This document shows, piece after piece, positions 24,481 through 34,593 of a stretch of 59,143 bases of DNA. The notes below the pieces were generated by a model that was not told the DNA's origin, made no database searches, and was given only the letters and a program-made list of their open reading frames with translations. Both the position numbers and the translations under genes were made by a program. Each line of letters starts with the position of its first letter. The stretch's first letter is position 1. The stretch is from Emiliania huxleyi CCMP1516 (taxonomy: Eukaryota; Haptophyta; Isochrysidales; Noelaerhabdaceae). The stretch lies in assembly GCF_000372725.1 (NCBI RefSeq), contig NW_005195220.1, positions 10,082-69,224 on the forward strand. The letters run 5' to 3'.

Positions 24481-26561
24481 ATGTCTTGGAGCCTCTCCTC
24501 CTCCTCCTCCTCGGCCTCGCGGGTCTCCTCCGCCGAGAAGAAGATGGCCGCCTGCCTCGATGACTGGCGGCTCGAGGCTGCGAATGTCGGCGATGACGAG
24601 GCCCGAAGGTCTCAGCTCCGGGAGGCGCTAGAGGCGGATATCAAGGAGGAGCTACGGGCGACGGCGCAGCAGCGCAAGACTGGGAGCGATGCGACCGCCC
24701 GGCTGTACAAGGACGCGCAACGCCGGGCCAACAAGTCTCTGGCCGGCGCCGCGCCACCGGCCGGCACGCCCCCTTCCCCCAAGGACGCCGCGGCGCAGGC
24801 GCGCAGCGCGGCGCTCCTCTCCGAGATGGAGGCGCGCAAGCAGTCCGAGGCGCATTCGCTCAACCTCAAGTCGGGCTTGCGCGAGGTGCCCGCTCTCTAC
24901 CGGGTGGGGCGGCCGGCGTCGCCGTTGCCAGACAAGAGCTACCAGGAGCTGCTGTACGAGGAGGGGATGCTGGGCAAGGAGGAGCGCGAGCGTTGGCGGA
25001 GCGAGTCGTGCACGCTGCTAAAGGCGTGCGAGCAGCGCGAGTGCACCTTCTCCCCCTCCATCAACGCCCACTCGCGCGCCCTCGCCAGCGGGACGCCGTC
25101 ACTGCGGAGGCGTGCGGCAGAGGTGCTAGAGGAGCAGCGCGCGAGGCGGCAGCAGCTCGTGCACACTGTGGAGTTGGCGCAGCGGCCCGACCCGCCACGG
25201 TCGCAGCGGGGCGCATCGTCGCTCTCCGTTAGCAGCGGAGGGACGAGCGGCGGCCGCACGCACGAGCAGGTTGTGTCGGAGCTGGCGCGGCGCGGCGAGC
25301 AACTGGAGAGGAAGAAGCAGGAGGCGCGCGCCGCGGCCGAGGCTGAGGCGCGGGCTGGCGAGACCTTCTCGCCGGTGGTGAGGCCCCGCGCGCGGTCGGC
25401 CTCCGGCACAAAGGAAGGGACAGGAAGCGGGCAGGTGGCGGTGGGCGAGCGGCTCCACGCGCTGGCGCATGCTCCGCCCTCACCCGCCGCCACCACCAAG
25501 CCGCTCAAGGAGAATCGGCCGCTCAGCGCAAAGGGCGAGCAGCTGCTCGTTGACGCACTCTACGGCGACGCCGCCGAGCATCGCGCGCGGCGGGAGGCGA
25601 AGCAGCGCGAGGCGGAGGAGTCGCTGCAGGAGGAGCGCACGCGCTCGCGCCTCTCGTCGCGCTCTCGCCGACTCGCAAAGTCGCGGGGCACGCGTGAGAT
25701 CGCGGCGCTGTACGCGGAGGCTGGCGCGTCCACGGCAGAGGGCGGCGGGCTCGACCTGCCGCAGTTCCTCGCGGTGCTCTGCAAGATGGGCCTCGCGCGC
25801 GCTGGCGCCTCGCGGCCCTCCACGCCTCTCACCTCGCGCAGCCCCGGCTCTCCGCAGCGCCGCCTGGCGGAGACGCCGCCAGCCTCCAGGAGCGGAGGAC
25901 GGCAGGGAGAGGTTGCGCACGCCGCGGCCGCGCTCCCACGTCCTCGCGTCTTGGCCGCTAGGCGCGAGACAGCGTTGGCAACGCCGGTTGCCGTGACGGG
26001 GGAGCAGCGCGACGTGGCGGGCCAGCTGTGGCGCGCGCTCGCCTGCGGCGAGCGGGTGCCGCTGTCTCGCTTCGCGGCCTTCATGCTGGACGACCACCCG
26101 GTCGACGGCTTCTCTCCGGCGGCGCGCCGCTCGGCCTCCTGCGGCACAGAAGACTTGTCGCCGGCAGCGCGGCACGCCACCCTGTTTTCCGATAGGCGGC
26201 GATCTCGCTCAAGCAGCAGTCCCTCGCGGCCAAGCGGATTGGTCAGGTCAAGGAGGGCGCGCTCCCGAGCCCCGAGGAGCCAACCTTCACGCCGCAGACG
26301 AGGCGCTCTGCCAAGGGCGCGGAGGGGCGCCCCGCTCACTCGGAGCACGCCATCTTTGAGCTGCTCTACAACGACGCTGCCGAGGGGCGCGCCAAGCGCG
26401 AGGTGAGGCGGCTGCAGGCCAGCCGCGACCTGATGGCCAGCTGCACCTTCTCGCCGGAGGTTGGCAAGCTCTCTCGCTGGGAGCGGGTGGAGGCGCTGCA
26501 CGCTGCGGAGCTCGAGTCGCCAGGGAAGGGGACGGGCTCCTCGGCGCGCCTGAGCGCCTAG
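24481..26561 (+). CDS. TFxP-motif helical protein, frame broken once near 26192
   Basis: The frame from ATG at 24481 runs through about 570 residues of protein-like sequence, then degrades into Ser/Arg. After about 26192 the neighbouring frame takes over with AISLKQQSLAAKRIGQVKEG and continues to TAG at 26559. One base missing in AGGCGGCG (26190-26196) would explain this, either a sequencing error or a real lesion. The combined product, about 693 residues, contains four TFxP motifs: CTFSPSIN, ETFSPVV, PTFTPQT and CTFSPEV. It also has repeated acidic-basic helices of the form LLYNDAAEGRAKRE and ALYGDAAEHRARRE. Such repeats occur in coiled-coil and cytoskeletal proteins of protists, but I cannot name a family. 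EF-hand-like spacing at DLPQFLAVLCKMGL is weak. Confidence 0.65.
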
Positions 26562-26639
26562 TCGCTCGGTGTGTGCGGGGCTGGCGGCCGATAGAGTGAG
26601 TGGGAACCTGCCCACCGCTCTCTATGGACCGCTCCGCGC

Positions 26640-26655
26640 TAAAATTCTTTTTGCT
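26640..26655 (+). promoter_or_regulatory. TAAAATTCTTTTT upstream motif
   Basis: TAAAATTCTTTTTGCT ends 42 nt before the ATG of the zinc-finger gene. The same core on the sense strand lies about 55 nt before the ATG of the U-box gene (28946-28959) and of the DUF3598-like gene (53856-53873, minus), and again at 39973-39985. A candidate core promoter or initiator motif; the assignment is by position only. Confidence 0.45.
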
Positions 26656-26697
26656 ATACTACATCCTGACGTATATCGTCCACCATACTGTACTGTA

Positions 26698-28473
26698 ATG
26701 GCTGCCAAAGTCGAGCTCGCGTCCAGCAGCGGCGGCCCTCCAGCGGCGGAGGCCGCGCCGCCTGCCTCCGCGCCTGCGTGGCCGCCACTGCACGCGCTGG
26801 CCACGGCGCAGCCGCCGGCGCTCGACGCGGCTGCGCTGTCGCACATACACGCGCAGCAGATCCTGCTGCAGGAGCTGCAGGTTCGCGCGGCTGCAGAGGC
26901 GCGCCGCGGACTCAGTGCAGCCGCGCTAGCGCCACGCGATTTGCCGCGCTCACTCTCCGAGCCTGCCACCAGGCGGCTCGCGCTGTCGGCCTCTCTCCGA
27001 TGGCGGCGCTGCAGGCTCTGCCGCACCTGTCTGATCTGCCATGGGTGCGCCGCGCCGCGCCCGCGCGCGCATCGGAGCCCACGCCGCTGCTGCGCAGCGC
27101 ACATCGCGCGGAAAAGAGCTCTCCCTTTCCCGCCGTAGCCACCGCGCACGCGCCCACCCCCGCATTTGCCTCTGCGCAGCCATCAATGATGCCCTCGGTC
27201 GACTCGCACGCTGCGGCGCTGGCGCTGGCCGCGGCAGGCACGGGCGTGCAGGGTGTGCAGGGCGTGCAGGGGGCGGCGGCGGCGGCGGCATGCAGTGCTC
27301 TGATACCGGCGGCGGCCGAGTCCTCTGCGTCTGCTGCGTCTGGTGGCGGCTCTGCGGCCGGCGGCGGCTCTGCGGCTGCGGCCGGAGGAGAGGAGGAGGA
27401 GCAAGACTACACGTGCACCGTCTGCCGCAAGGTCTTCAAGCGCGAGATGAACCTCGTCTTCCACATGACGACCCACCGGCCAAAGCAGCCGCAGTCCGAG
27501 ACGGCGGACACGGTGCGCCCCGCCGCCGCCGCGCGCCCTTCTCCCCCGCCCTCTCCCCCGCCCTCTCCCCGCCCCGCCCGCTCGCCACCGGGCAGACGAG
27601 CACGCGCCCGCGGCCGTCGTGAGCTGCCGCCGCCGCGCCGCACGCGCCTCACCGTCCCACCGCCGTGTTCAGGGCGCGCAGGCGGACAACGGCCTGGAGC
27701 CGGTGACGTGCCAGGACTGCGGCAAGACGTTTGGCACAAAGTACCAGGCGAAGAAGCACTACCTGCGCCGCCACTTCAAGGGGGAGCGCCCCTTCCCGTG
27801 CACAAAGTGTGGCAAGCGCTTCGTCGTGCGCGAGGACCTGACGATGCACATGAAGTCGTGCGGCAACATCTACGAGTGCGGCTCGTGCAAGGTGAAGCTC
27901 TGCTCGCTCGGCGCGCTCAAGCGGCACTGCAAGCATTTTGGACACGTGGCCCTCTCCCACGAGCCGCGCGCGGAGGAGCCGATGACCGACGGCGCCGCCG
28001 CCGCCGCCGCTGCCGCCGCCGCCGCTGCCGCCGCCGCCTACTTCCCCAGCGGAGGGCTGCCGCCCGGCACGATGCTGCCCGACCTGGCGGGCGGTGGCGC
28101 CTTGGGCGGTGGCGCCTTCTCGGCCGGCCTCGGCGGCGCTCCGGTGGGTGCCATCGTGCGGCAGAGCGCGGCGGAGCAGATGGCGGTCCACTTGGTGGCG
28201 CAGGCGGAGGCGGCAAAGGCGCAGGCGGCGCAGGGGACGCCCCACTTGGGCATGAGCATGCTGAGCGCGGCGTCAAACGGGCAGTTTGCCTCCCCGGCCC
28301 TGCACGTGTCGGGGCAGCCGGCGGCGGCGCTGCCCGGCGAGCCCCCTGCCGCCGCCGGCATTGGCTCCGATTGGCTCACCGCCGACGGCACGAGCGAGGA
28401 CCGGCTCGCGGCGCAGACGCTCGTGCTCTCAGCCTCGTCGGGCAACATCAAGGCGCTCGCCGAGGCGGAGTGA
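26698..28473 (+). CDS. C2H2 zinc-finger transcription factor, IDD/STOP1-like
   Basis: It probably binds DNA in the nucleus. ATG at 26698, TGA at 28471. After an Ala/Pro-rich N-terminus, four fingers occur. ZF1 YTCTVCRKVFKREMNLVFHM (about 27412-27475) is followed by a GT-AG intron from about 27512 to 27672. Then come ZF2 VTCQDCGKTFGTKYQAKKHY, ZF3 FPCTKCGKRFVVREDLTMHM ending SCG (a C2HC finger) and ZF4 YECGSCKVKLCSLGALKRHC. The order C2H2, C2H2, C2HC, C2HC with short linkers recalls plant IDD and STOP1 proteins. The rest is Ala/Gly-rich with a poly-Ala run (GCC repeat, about 27990-28035). The frame changes between about 26960 and 27000: an extra TC in GCCTCTCTCCGATG would explain it. Alternatively translation starts at ATG 27000. 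Confidence 0.8.
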
Positions 28474-28887
28474 GGGGCGCCTCCGCGGGGCACCAAGCGC
28501 CGAGTACACGGGCCGCCCGGACCTCGCCGCCCGGACCTCGCCGCCGCCATCTTGATGTCCATAGCATCCCCATGTCTCGTTTGCCGTCGGGCGACAGTTG
28601 CATGCACCGCGGCCGCATGCCGCATCATTTGCCGCGCATGGGCGAGGTAGGAACCGGCCGCGGTTCTGGCCATCATGATTGGAGTTTGGCGTCTCGTTTC
28701 TCGCATCCGCCGGAGGGCGGCCTCCGCTGTTTCTTGGGGTAGTATGTCTCGTTGTGCACAGAGAGCCCGGCCACGCGGGGCCTCGGCATCGCCTTTCCGT
28801 AGAGGGAGGGCGCGAGGTCGCGAAGTTGGCCGGGCTGTCTTTTTATGGGTGAGAGTTGCGAGTTTTTTTTCTTTTTTGCGCACAACA

Positions 28888-28923
28888 CTGGGCACGGGAC
28901 TGGCGCGCACTGGCACTAACACA
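28888..28923 (-). repeat. dispersed repeat, copy 1
   Basis: The reverse complement of TGTGTTAGTGCCAGTGCGCG followed by CCAGTCCCGTGCCCAG. Two plus-strand copies lie within 33909-33975 and 39882-39949; those also carry a hairpin head that this copy lacks. The match with copy 3 continues for about 10 nt beyond CCCAG (AGTGTTGTGCG against AGTGTCGTGCG). Confidence 0.8.
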
Positions 28924-28945
28924 GCCTCACAGGTACGCAAGCGTG

Positions 28946-28959
28946 TAATTCTTTTTTGC
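28946..28959 (+). promoter_or_regulatory. TAATTCTTTTTTG upstream motif
   Basis: Located about 55 nt before the ATG at 29013 of the U-box gene. It is nearly identical in sense to the motif upstream of the minus gene that starts at 53801. Confidence 0.45.
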
Positions 28960-29012
28960 ACTACAAACACGCCGCCGGAAGCGAGCGCGCGCTCGGCCCT
29001 GGCGATTTGGCG

Positions 29013-32000
29013 ATGGCTTCGCAAGCTGGGACAGCCAAGCGCAAGGACACTCAGGTGTGCTCCGCCGCTGCAGCGCCTCAGAGCCGCGCGTCGGCGCTGT
29101 GCCTTCCCCTGACCGCCTCCTCCGGCCGCGTGCGTCGCAGGAGATCGGCGAGGCGCTGGCTGCGCGCGTCGCAGCGCTAGCGGGCGACAACGCTATCCTG
29201 GCGGGCGATGCTATCCTGGCGGGCGGTAGCGTGACTGTCGACGTCTGCTGCGGTGTGGCTGACGAGGGCTTCCGAAGGGGAGCCCACGAGCTGGCGTTCG
29301 CGGTGATCCGTGCGAGTCTGCACAAGCATGGCCTCGAAAACGACAAGCTCTGCCGCCGCTACTTCTTCCTGCTGGACACGGTGGTCAAGGCGCGCATGTC
29401 CGCAAAGAAGAAGGAGCCGCCCAAGATGCTCTACTTGCGCGAGATGCTGGGTCGGGTGCCGGAGGTGCTCTCGGGCCAGCTCGCCCTGCTGGGCGGCGTC
29501 GACGGGGTCAAGGCGGGGGAGCGATGCGTGCTGATGAAGGAGCGCGGCGTGATGGTGATCGGGCTCTCGCGGCTGGAGTGGCGGCTGCTGCTCGAGAAGC
29601 AGGCGGGCCCAAAGATGGAGATGCAGATGATCTCGGGGGTGGAGGAGGCGGTGGTGCGCGGTCTCTCGTTGAGCGAGAGCATGTCGGACGATCAGGCCGA
29701 CCTCAAGCTGAGCTGGAACGCGTGGGCGCTCAAGCTGTGCGAGGCTGAGGAGGGCACGCCCCAGCTGCGCGGCAAGTGCCTGCTGCAGCGCACGGTGCTG
29801 CTGCTGGCGCAAAACAGCTTCCAGAAGGCCATCGACAGCAGCGGCGAGGTGATGCGGATCCAGCCGGCCAACAAGCACGCGGCCGCGCTGAACGCCACCG
29901 CGCTGCACAAGATCGGGCGCAAAAAGGAGGCGGCGTCCGCGGTGACCGAGCTGATCGGCGCGTTTCAGCGGTCCGAGAACCAGCACGTCCAGGACGAGCT
30001 CGGCGCGCCGCTCGAGCTGGTCGTGTCGCTGCTGGTGGAGATGCACCGGACCAAGGAGGCGCTCCGCCTCCTCTCGCAGCTCCTCTCGCGCGTGTCCGGC
30101 CCGCGCCACCAGCCCCTCTTCTTTGGGCTCGCGCGGCTCTACGCCAAGCACGGCCTGAACAAGGACGCGCTAGTGCTCAAGCTGCCGCAGCTCTGCACGC
30201 GGCCGCCCAACCGGCGGACGTGGGACCTGCTCAAGTCGATGACGGAGTACCTCCCCGCGGCGGTGGAGCAGCTGCTGCAGTCCTACATCGACGAGGCGGG
30301 CCCCGGACGCTTCACGCACGTGCCGCTGATCACCGAGGTGATGTGCAAGATGCCGTTTGGCGCGCACGGCTCGGCCGCCAAGAAGGCGCTCAAGCTGCTG
30401 CAGCGCTTTGGTGCGCAGGTGACGCCTGACCGGCCGGAGGACCTCAAGATCATCGTCGAGGACTTGCGCGCCTTCATGTCGTCCAACATCCCGCCGACGG
30501 TGAGCGAGCAGTTCCCTCGCGCCATCGAGTCGCTGCTGCTCTCGTACTGCGAGGCGCTGACGGCGCAGCACACTGCCGACGCGTGGGAGATGCCTGGCGA
30601 CCTGATGAAGCGCGCCTTCGACGGGCAGACACCCGCGGTGCTGCTCGAGCAGCTGCAGCGCTCGTGCCTCCGCCTGCCGCTGACGTCCGAGAAGACGCTC
30701 TGGGTCGTCTTCCGCCACCTGTCGCCCGACTCGGGCGTGGCGCTCGTGCGGACTTGGCTGCTGATGAATGCCGCGGCCGCCGACGTCGACCGGATGGAGC
30801 GGTGCGCTCGGCACGTCCACACGGCGAAGGGCGAGCACGCCGCTGCGCTCGACTTGCTCCGCTGGGCGGAGTCGCGGGGGGTGCGGATCCCGGCCGAGTC
30901 GGCGCAGAGGTGGCGGGAGCTGTATCTCACTGTCTTGCGGTCGACGGCGGAGGAGCGTGCGACGACGATGACGCGCGGCGGCGCCTTAACCAGCGGCGGC
31001 CTCGACATGGCCACGCCCGCTGTGGACGACGGTGGGTCGGAGGAGGGGGAAGGGATGGAGCTGACCACGTTCCCCCACTACCGCTCGCAGCTGGCGCAGT
31101 TCGAGATTCCGCTGCGCAACATCACGCTGACGGAGCGCGGCATGCTCGCAGAGAAGATGAACGGGCAAAGCGTGCCGCGGGGGTCCGATGGCGGCGCCGG
31201 CGAAGGATCGACAGTGGAAGCGGAGGAGGAGAGCGAGGCACGTGCCAGGATCGATGCCGCCGTCAAACGGCGAGAGCTCGTCGAGGAGGCTCGCGCAGAG
31301 CAAGATAGGCTTGCCGCTCCGCTCTGCAGGCCAGGAGGGAAAAGATCGAGAGACTGCTCAGCGCTGCAGCGGAGGAGGAGAGCGAGGCACGTGCCAGGCT
31401 CGATGCCGCTGTCAAATGGCGAGAGGACTTGGCGGAGATGGCCATCAAGGCCGAAACGGCAGCACGGGAGATCTCCGAGGAAGTAGCGCTCTACTCAAGA
31501 TCGGTGCGCGACCTGGCCGCCGCCTCGGCGGAGGCAGAGGCGTCGGCGCGGCGGCTGCTCGATGAAGAGGAGGGGCGTCTCCAGGAGGAGGGGCTTGAGG
31601 CGCCGCCCTCGTGCGCGGCTCCCGTGAGCTATGCGGCTGCGCGGCGCGACCTCGAGGAGGCTCGCGCAGAGCAAGAGAAGCTTGTCGAGCACGCCTCCGC
31701 TCTGCAGGCCAGGAGGGAAAAGATCGAGAGACTGCTCAGCGCTGCAGCGGAGGAGGAGAGCGAGGCACGTGCCAGGCTCGATGCCGCTGTCAAACAGCGA
31801 GAGATGGCGGAGCTGGCCATCAAGGCCGAAGCGGCAGCACGGGAGATCTCCGAGGAAGAAGCGGTCTACTCAAGCGCGGTGCGCGGTGAAGAGGAGGGGC
31901 GTCTCCAGGAGGAGGAGGGGCTTGAGGCGCCGCCCTCGTGCGCAGCTCCCGTGACACCAGACCCGCAGCTCCAGGCGGAGCGGGCCAAGGCGCAGCAGCT

Positions 32001-33537
32001 CCAGGCGGGGCAAGCGGAGCGCCAGCTGCTCGAGGAGCTCGCCGCGGCGGAGCGGGCGGAGCGCGAGCTTTTCGAGGATTCTGCGGCGGCGAAGGCGCAT
32101 GCCGAGGCGGCACGCGCGCAAGAGGCCGAGCTAGCACAGGAGGCCGCTCGCGCAGCCGCCGAGGCTCAGAAGGCAGCCGAGACAGCGGCTGCAAGGGCGG
32201 CGCAGCAGCAGCAGGCTGCGGCGGCCGCGGCCGCGGCGACCGCGGCAGCGGCGTTGCAGTCGGCCATTGACGTGGGCGAGCTGCAGGGCATCAGAGACGC
32301 CATTGCTGAGCACGCGGAGGCTGCCGAACGCGGTCAGAGGTCGGCAGTCCTTCAGCACGCGCGGCGGCGGCGGGATGAGTTGGCCGAGGCACAGCGGAGG
32401 GCGGCCAAGGCGCAGAAGGTGGCCAGGCAGAAGGAGAAGAAGGAGGAGGCACGAGCGCAGGCGCGGGCGGCGGAGGCAGCAAGAGCAGAGAGCGAGGCCG
32501 CGGCCAGGGCGGCAGAGGAGGCGCGGGCAGCGGAGGCGCGGGCAGCGGAGGCAAGGGCGGCGGCAGAGAGGGCGGAGTCGGAGAGGGCGGAGTCGGAGAG
32601 GGCGGCAGCAGAGAGGGCGGCGGCAGAGAGGGCGGCGGCAGAGAGGGCTGCGGCAGAGAGGGCGGCAGCAGCGAGGGCGGCGGCAGAGAGGGAGGCGGCA
32701 GAGAGGGAGGCGGCAGAGAGGGCGGAGTCGGAGAGGGCGGCGCAGCAGCGGGAGCGGGAGGAGCGCGAGCGAAGCAGGGAGGCGAGGAGGGCACAACGAG
32801 AGGCGGAGCAGCGGGCAGCGCTCGAGGCGGCAGTGCGCGAGGCGGCTGAGCGCGCCGCAGAGCGTTCGGCACTCGATCGGGCGGCGGAGCGGGCAGCAAA
32901 GAGCGAGAAGGCCGCTGCCGCAGCGCAGCGTGCAGCAGCCGCGACGGCCGCACACCGGGCCGCCGCCGAAGCACAGGATGGAGCTGAGCGCGAGGCGGTG
33001 CGTGCACGGGAGGCGGCGGTGGCCGCAGAGGCGGCGGAGGCGGAGGCGGCGCAGAAGGCGGCGGAGGCTGCGCAGAGGGCGGCGGCAGCGGCAGAAAAGG
33101 CAGCAGCCGCGGTGAGCTTGGCCACGGATTGCGAGCAAGCAGCTGAGGCCGCTGCGGCGGCGACAGCTGCTGCCGAGGCTGCACGGACTGCATGCGAGGC
33201 CGAAGCGGCGGCTGCCGCGGCCGAAGCGGCAGCGAGCTACAACGAGGCGTCTGCAAGGCTCGATCAAGGGTCGTCCTCTTCGGCTGCCGAGGCGCCGGCT
33301 CCGAGGGAGGCGGAGCCGCCGCACGACTTTGTCTGTCCGATCACGACCGAGGTGATGAGCGACCCGGTGATGGCGGCGGACGGGCACTCGTACGAGCGGT
33401 CGGCGATCGAGCGCTGGCTCGCGAGCAAGTCGACGAGCCCGCTGACCGGCGGCGAGCTTGAGCACAGGATCTTGATTCCCAACCACACGCTACGGCGGCA
33501 GATTGGCGAGTGGCACGAGGCGCATGCGGGACGGTAG
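29013..33537 (+). CDS. TPR and coiled-coil U-box E3 ubiquitin ligase, frame break near 31315
   Basis: Exon 1 29013-29054 (MASQAGTAKRKDTQ), an 86-nt GT-AG intron 29055-29140, exon 2 from 29141. The N-terminal ~700 residues are helical and include a TPR-like hairpin pair (SFQKAIDSSGEVMRIQPANK, then HAAALNATALHKIGRKKEAA). A long Ala/Glu/Arg coiled coil follows (about 31220-33290). The C-terminus is a U-box, HDFVCPITTEVMSDPVMAAD, then HSYERSAIERWL and NHTLRRQI (33322-33510), the E2-binding module that transfers ubiquitin without zinc. Around 31310-31320 the frame shifts: the first copy of an internal coiled-coil repeat lacks 7 nt present in the copy at about 31676-31705. A 26-nt GA-AG splice would also restore the frame but seems too short. 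Product about 1,480 residues if the frame is continuous. Confidence 0.82.
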
Positions 33538-34530
33538 CACGGGAAAGGGGTGGCCTCCATGTAGTTGTGGAGATTCTGGTTGGTACGTATGGTTGAGTAT
33601 CTAGTACCGGGCCTCCTTGCACTTTGAACCATGCCATGGGGCTGCTGCCCGTGTCCGGGTGTGGAGAGATGCGAGGGTTGCCCCCCCTCTTGCCCCCCCC
33701 ACCCTTGGGCGTCTGCCTCTTCCTAAGGCGCTCTCTCCATCTCCCAAAACGAAAAGAAATAATAACCAGCGAAGCAAAGGCAGGGAAGGGAGGACGGCAC
33801 GCCGCCACCACACAGGGGTTTTAAGGAGAGGAGTGTGGTGCTAGCCGTCGCCCGCCCACCCTTGGTCCACCAGCTCGTGCGATGAATGAAAGCCTGTTTT
33901 TTCTTTTTGGAGTCGCTTAGGCGGCTCCCGTGGTGTACCTGTGTTAGTGCCAGTGCGCGCCAGTCCCGTGCCCAGAAAAGAAAGAAAACAGACAACCCAA
34001 GGGAGGGATGCGATGGGATCCCGTGCCCAGTAAAAAGAAAGAAAGAAAACGGACAACCCAAGGGAGGGATGGGAGAACGGCACGCCGCCACCACACAGGG
34101 ATTTTAATTAAGGAGAGGGGTGTGATGCGCTAGCCGTCGCCCACCCAGCACCCTTGGGCGTCCGCCTCTTCCTATCTCTCTTCGCAGTCTCTCGCCGATT
34201 CTCGCTGCAACCTTCATGCCACCTCGCGGTCGTCCCACTCTCGTCGTTCTCTCTCTTGTCGCTTCTTCCTCCGTCGCGTCGCTCCCCTCTGCCTCGTTCT
34301 GCGACGCCGCCGCCGCCTGCCGGTCCCTTGCCCAGAAAGAAAGAAAGAAAGAAAACATACAACCCAAGGGAGGGATGGGAGAACGCGGGACCAAAGAAAG
34401 AAAGAAAGAAAACAGACAACCCAAGGGAGGGATGGGAGAACGGCACGCGGGACCAGAAAGAAAGAAAGAAAACAGACAACCCAAGGGAGGGATGGGAGAA
34501 CGGCACGCCGCCACCACACAGGGATTTTAA
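33538..34530 (+). repeat. repeat-rich intergenic block with leader-repeat copies
   Basis: No gene is seen. The block is built from repeats: CCCTTGGGCGTCNGCCTCTTCC (about 33703-33725 and 34151-34173), GGAGAGG-GGTGTG...GCTAGCCGTCGCCC (about 33825-33855 and 34111-34142), and several copies of a unit with (AAAG)n, AACAGACAACCCAAGGGAGG, GATGGGAGAACGGCACGC and CGCCACCACACAGGG. Three tandem ~60-bp units lie at 34333-34530, directly before the sulfotransferase gene. Related single copies occur before the genes at 35929 and 53801. Confidence 0.8.
33909..33975 (+). repeat. hairpin-headed dispersed repeat, copy 2
   Basis: GGAGTCGCTTAGGCGGCTCC forms an imperfect hairpin, followed by CGTGGTGTACC, TGTGTTAGTGCCAGTGCGCG and CCAGTCCCGTGCCCAG, then an AAAGAAAG tail. 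It agrees base for base over most of its length with 39882-39949. The size, hairpin head and A-rich tail suggest a small retroposon-like element. Confidence 0.75.
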
Positions 34531-34593
34531 TGCGTGTCGTGCGAGAGAGCCAAGAAAATTTCTTTCCTCCACCGCGCTGCCCCCACCCGACAT

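Larger units (their letters stand above)
28474..29012. other. intergenic with dispersed repeat and promoter motif
   Basis: This is the 3' flank of the zinc-finger gene and the 5' flank of the U-box gene. CCCGGACCTCGCCG is repeated in tandem near 28514-28545. One copy of the dispersed 36-bp repeat lies at 28888-28923 and the AATTCTTTTTT motif at 28946-28959. No gene. Confidence 0.5.

Noticed and set aside
32131..33486. Cys/Arg/Leu-rich frames antisense to the U-box coiled coil
   Set aside because: Reverse complement of GCG/GAG-rich codons gives artificial Cys/Arg/Leu or Ala/Ser repeats. The plus frame ends in a genuine U-box.
34333..34530. A CRISPR-like array of three ~60-bp units
   Set aside because: The units are tandem copies with no variable spacers, and single copies are dispersed elsewhere.
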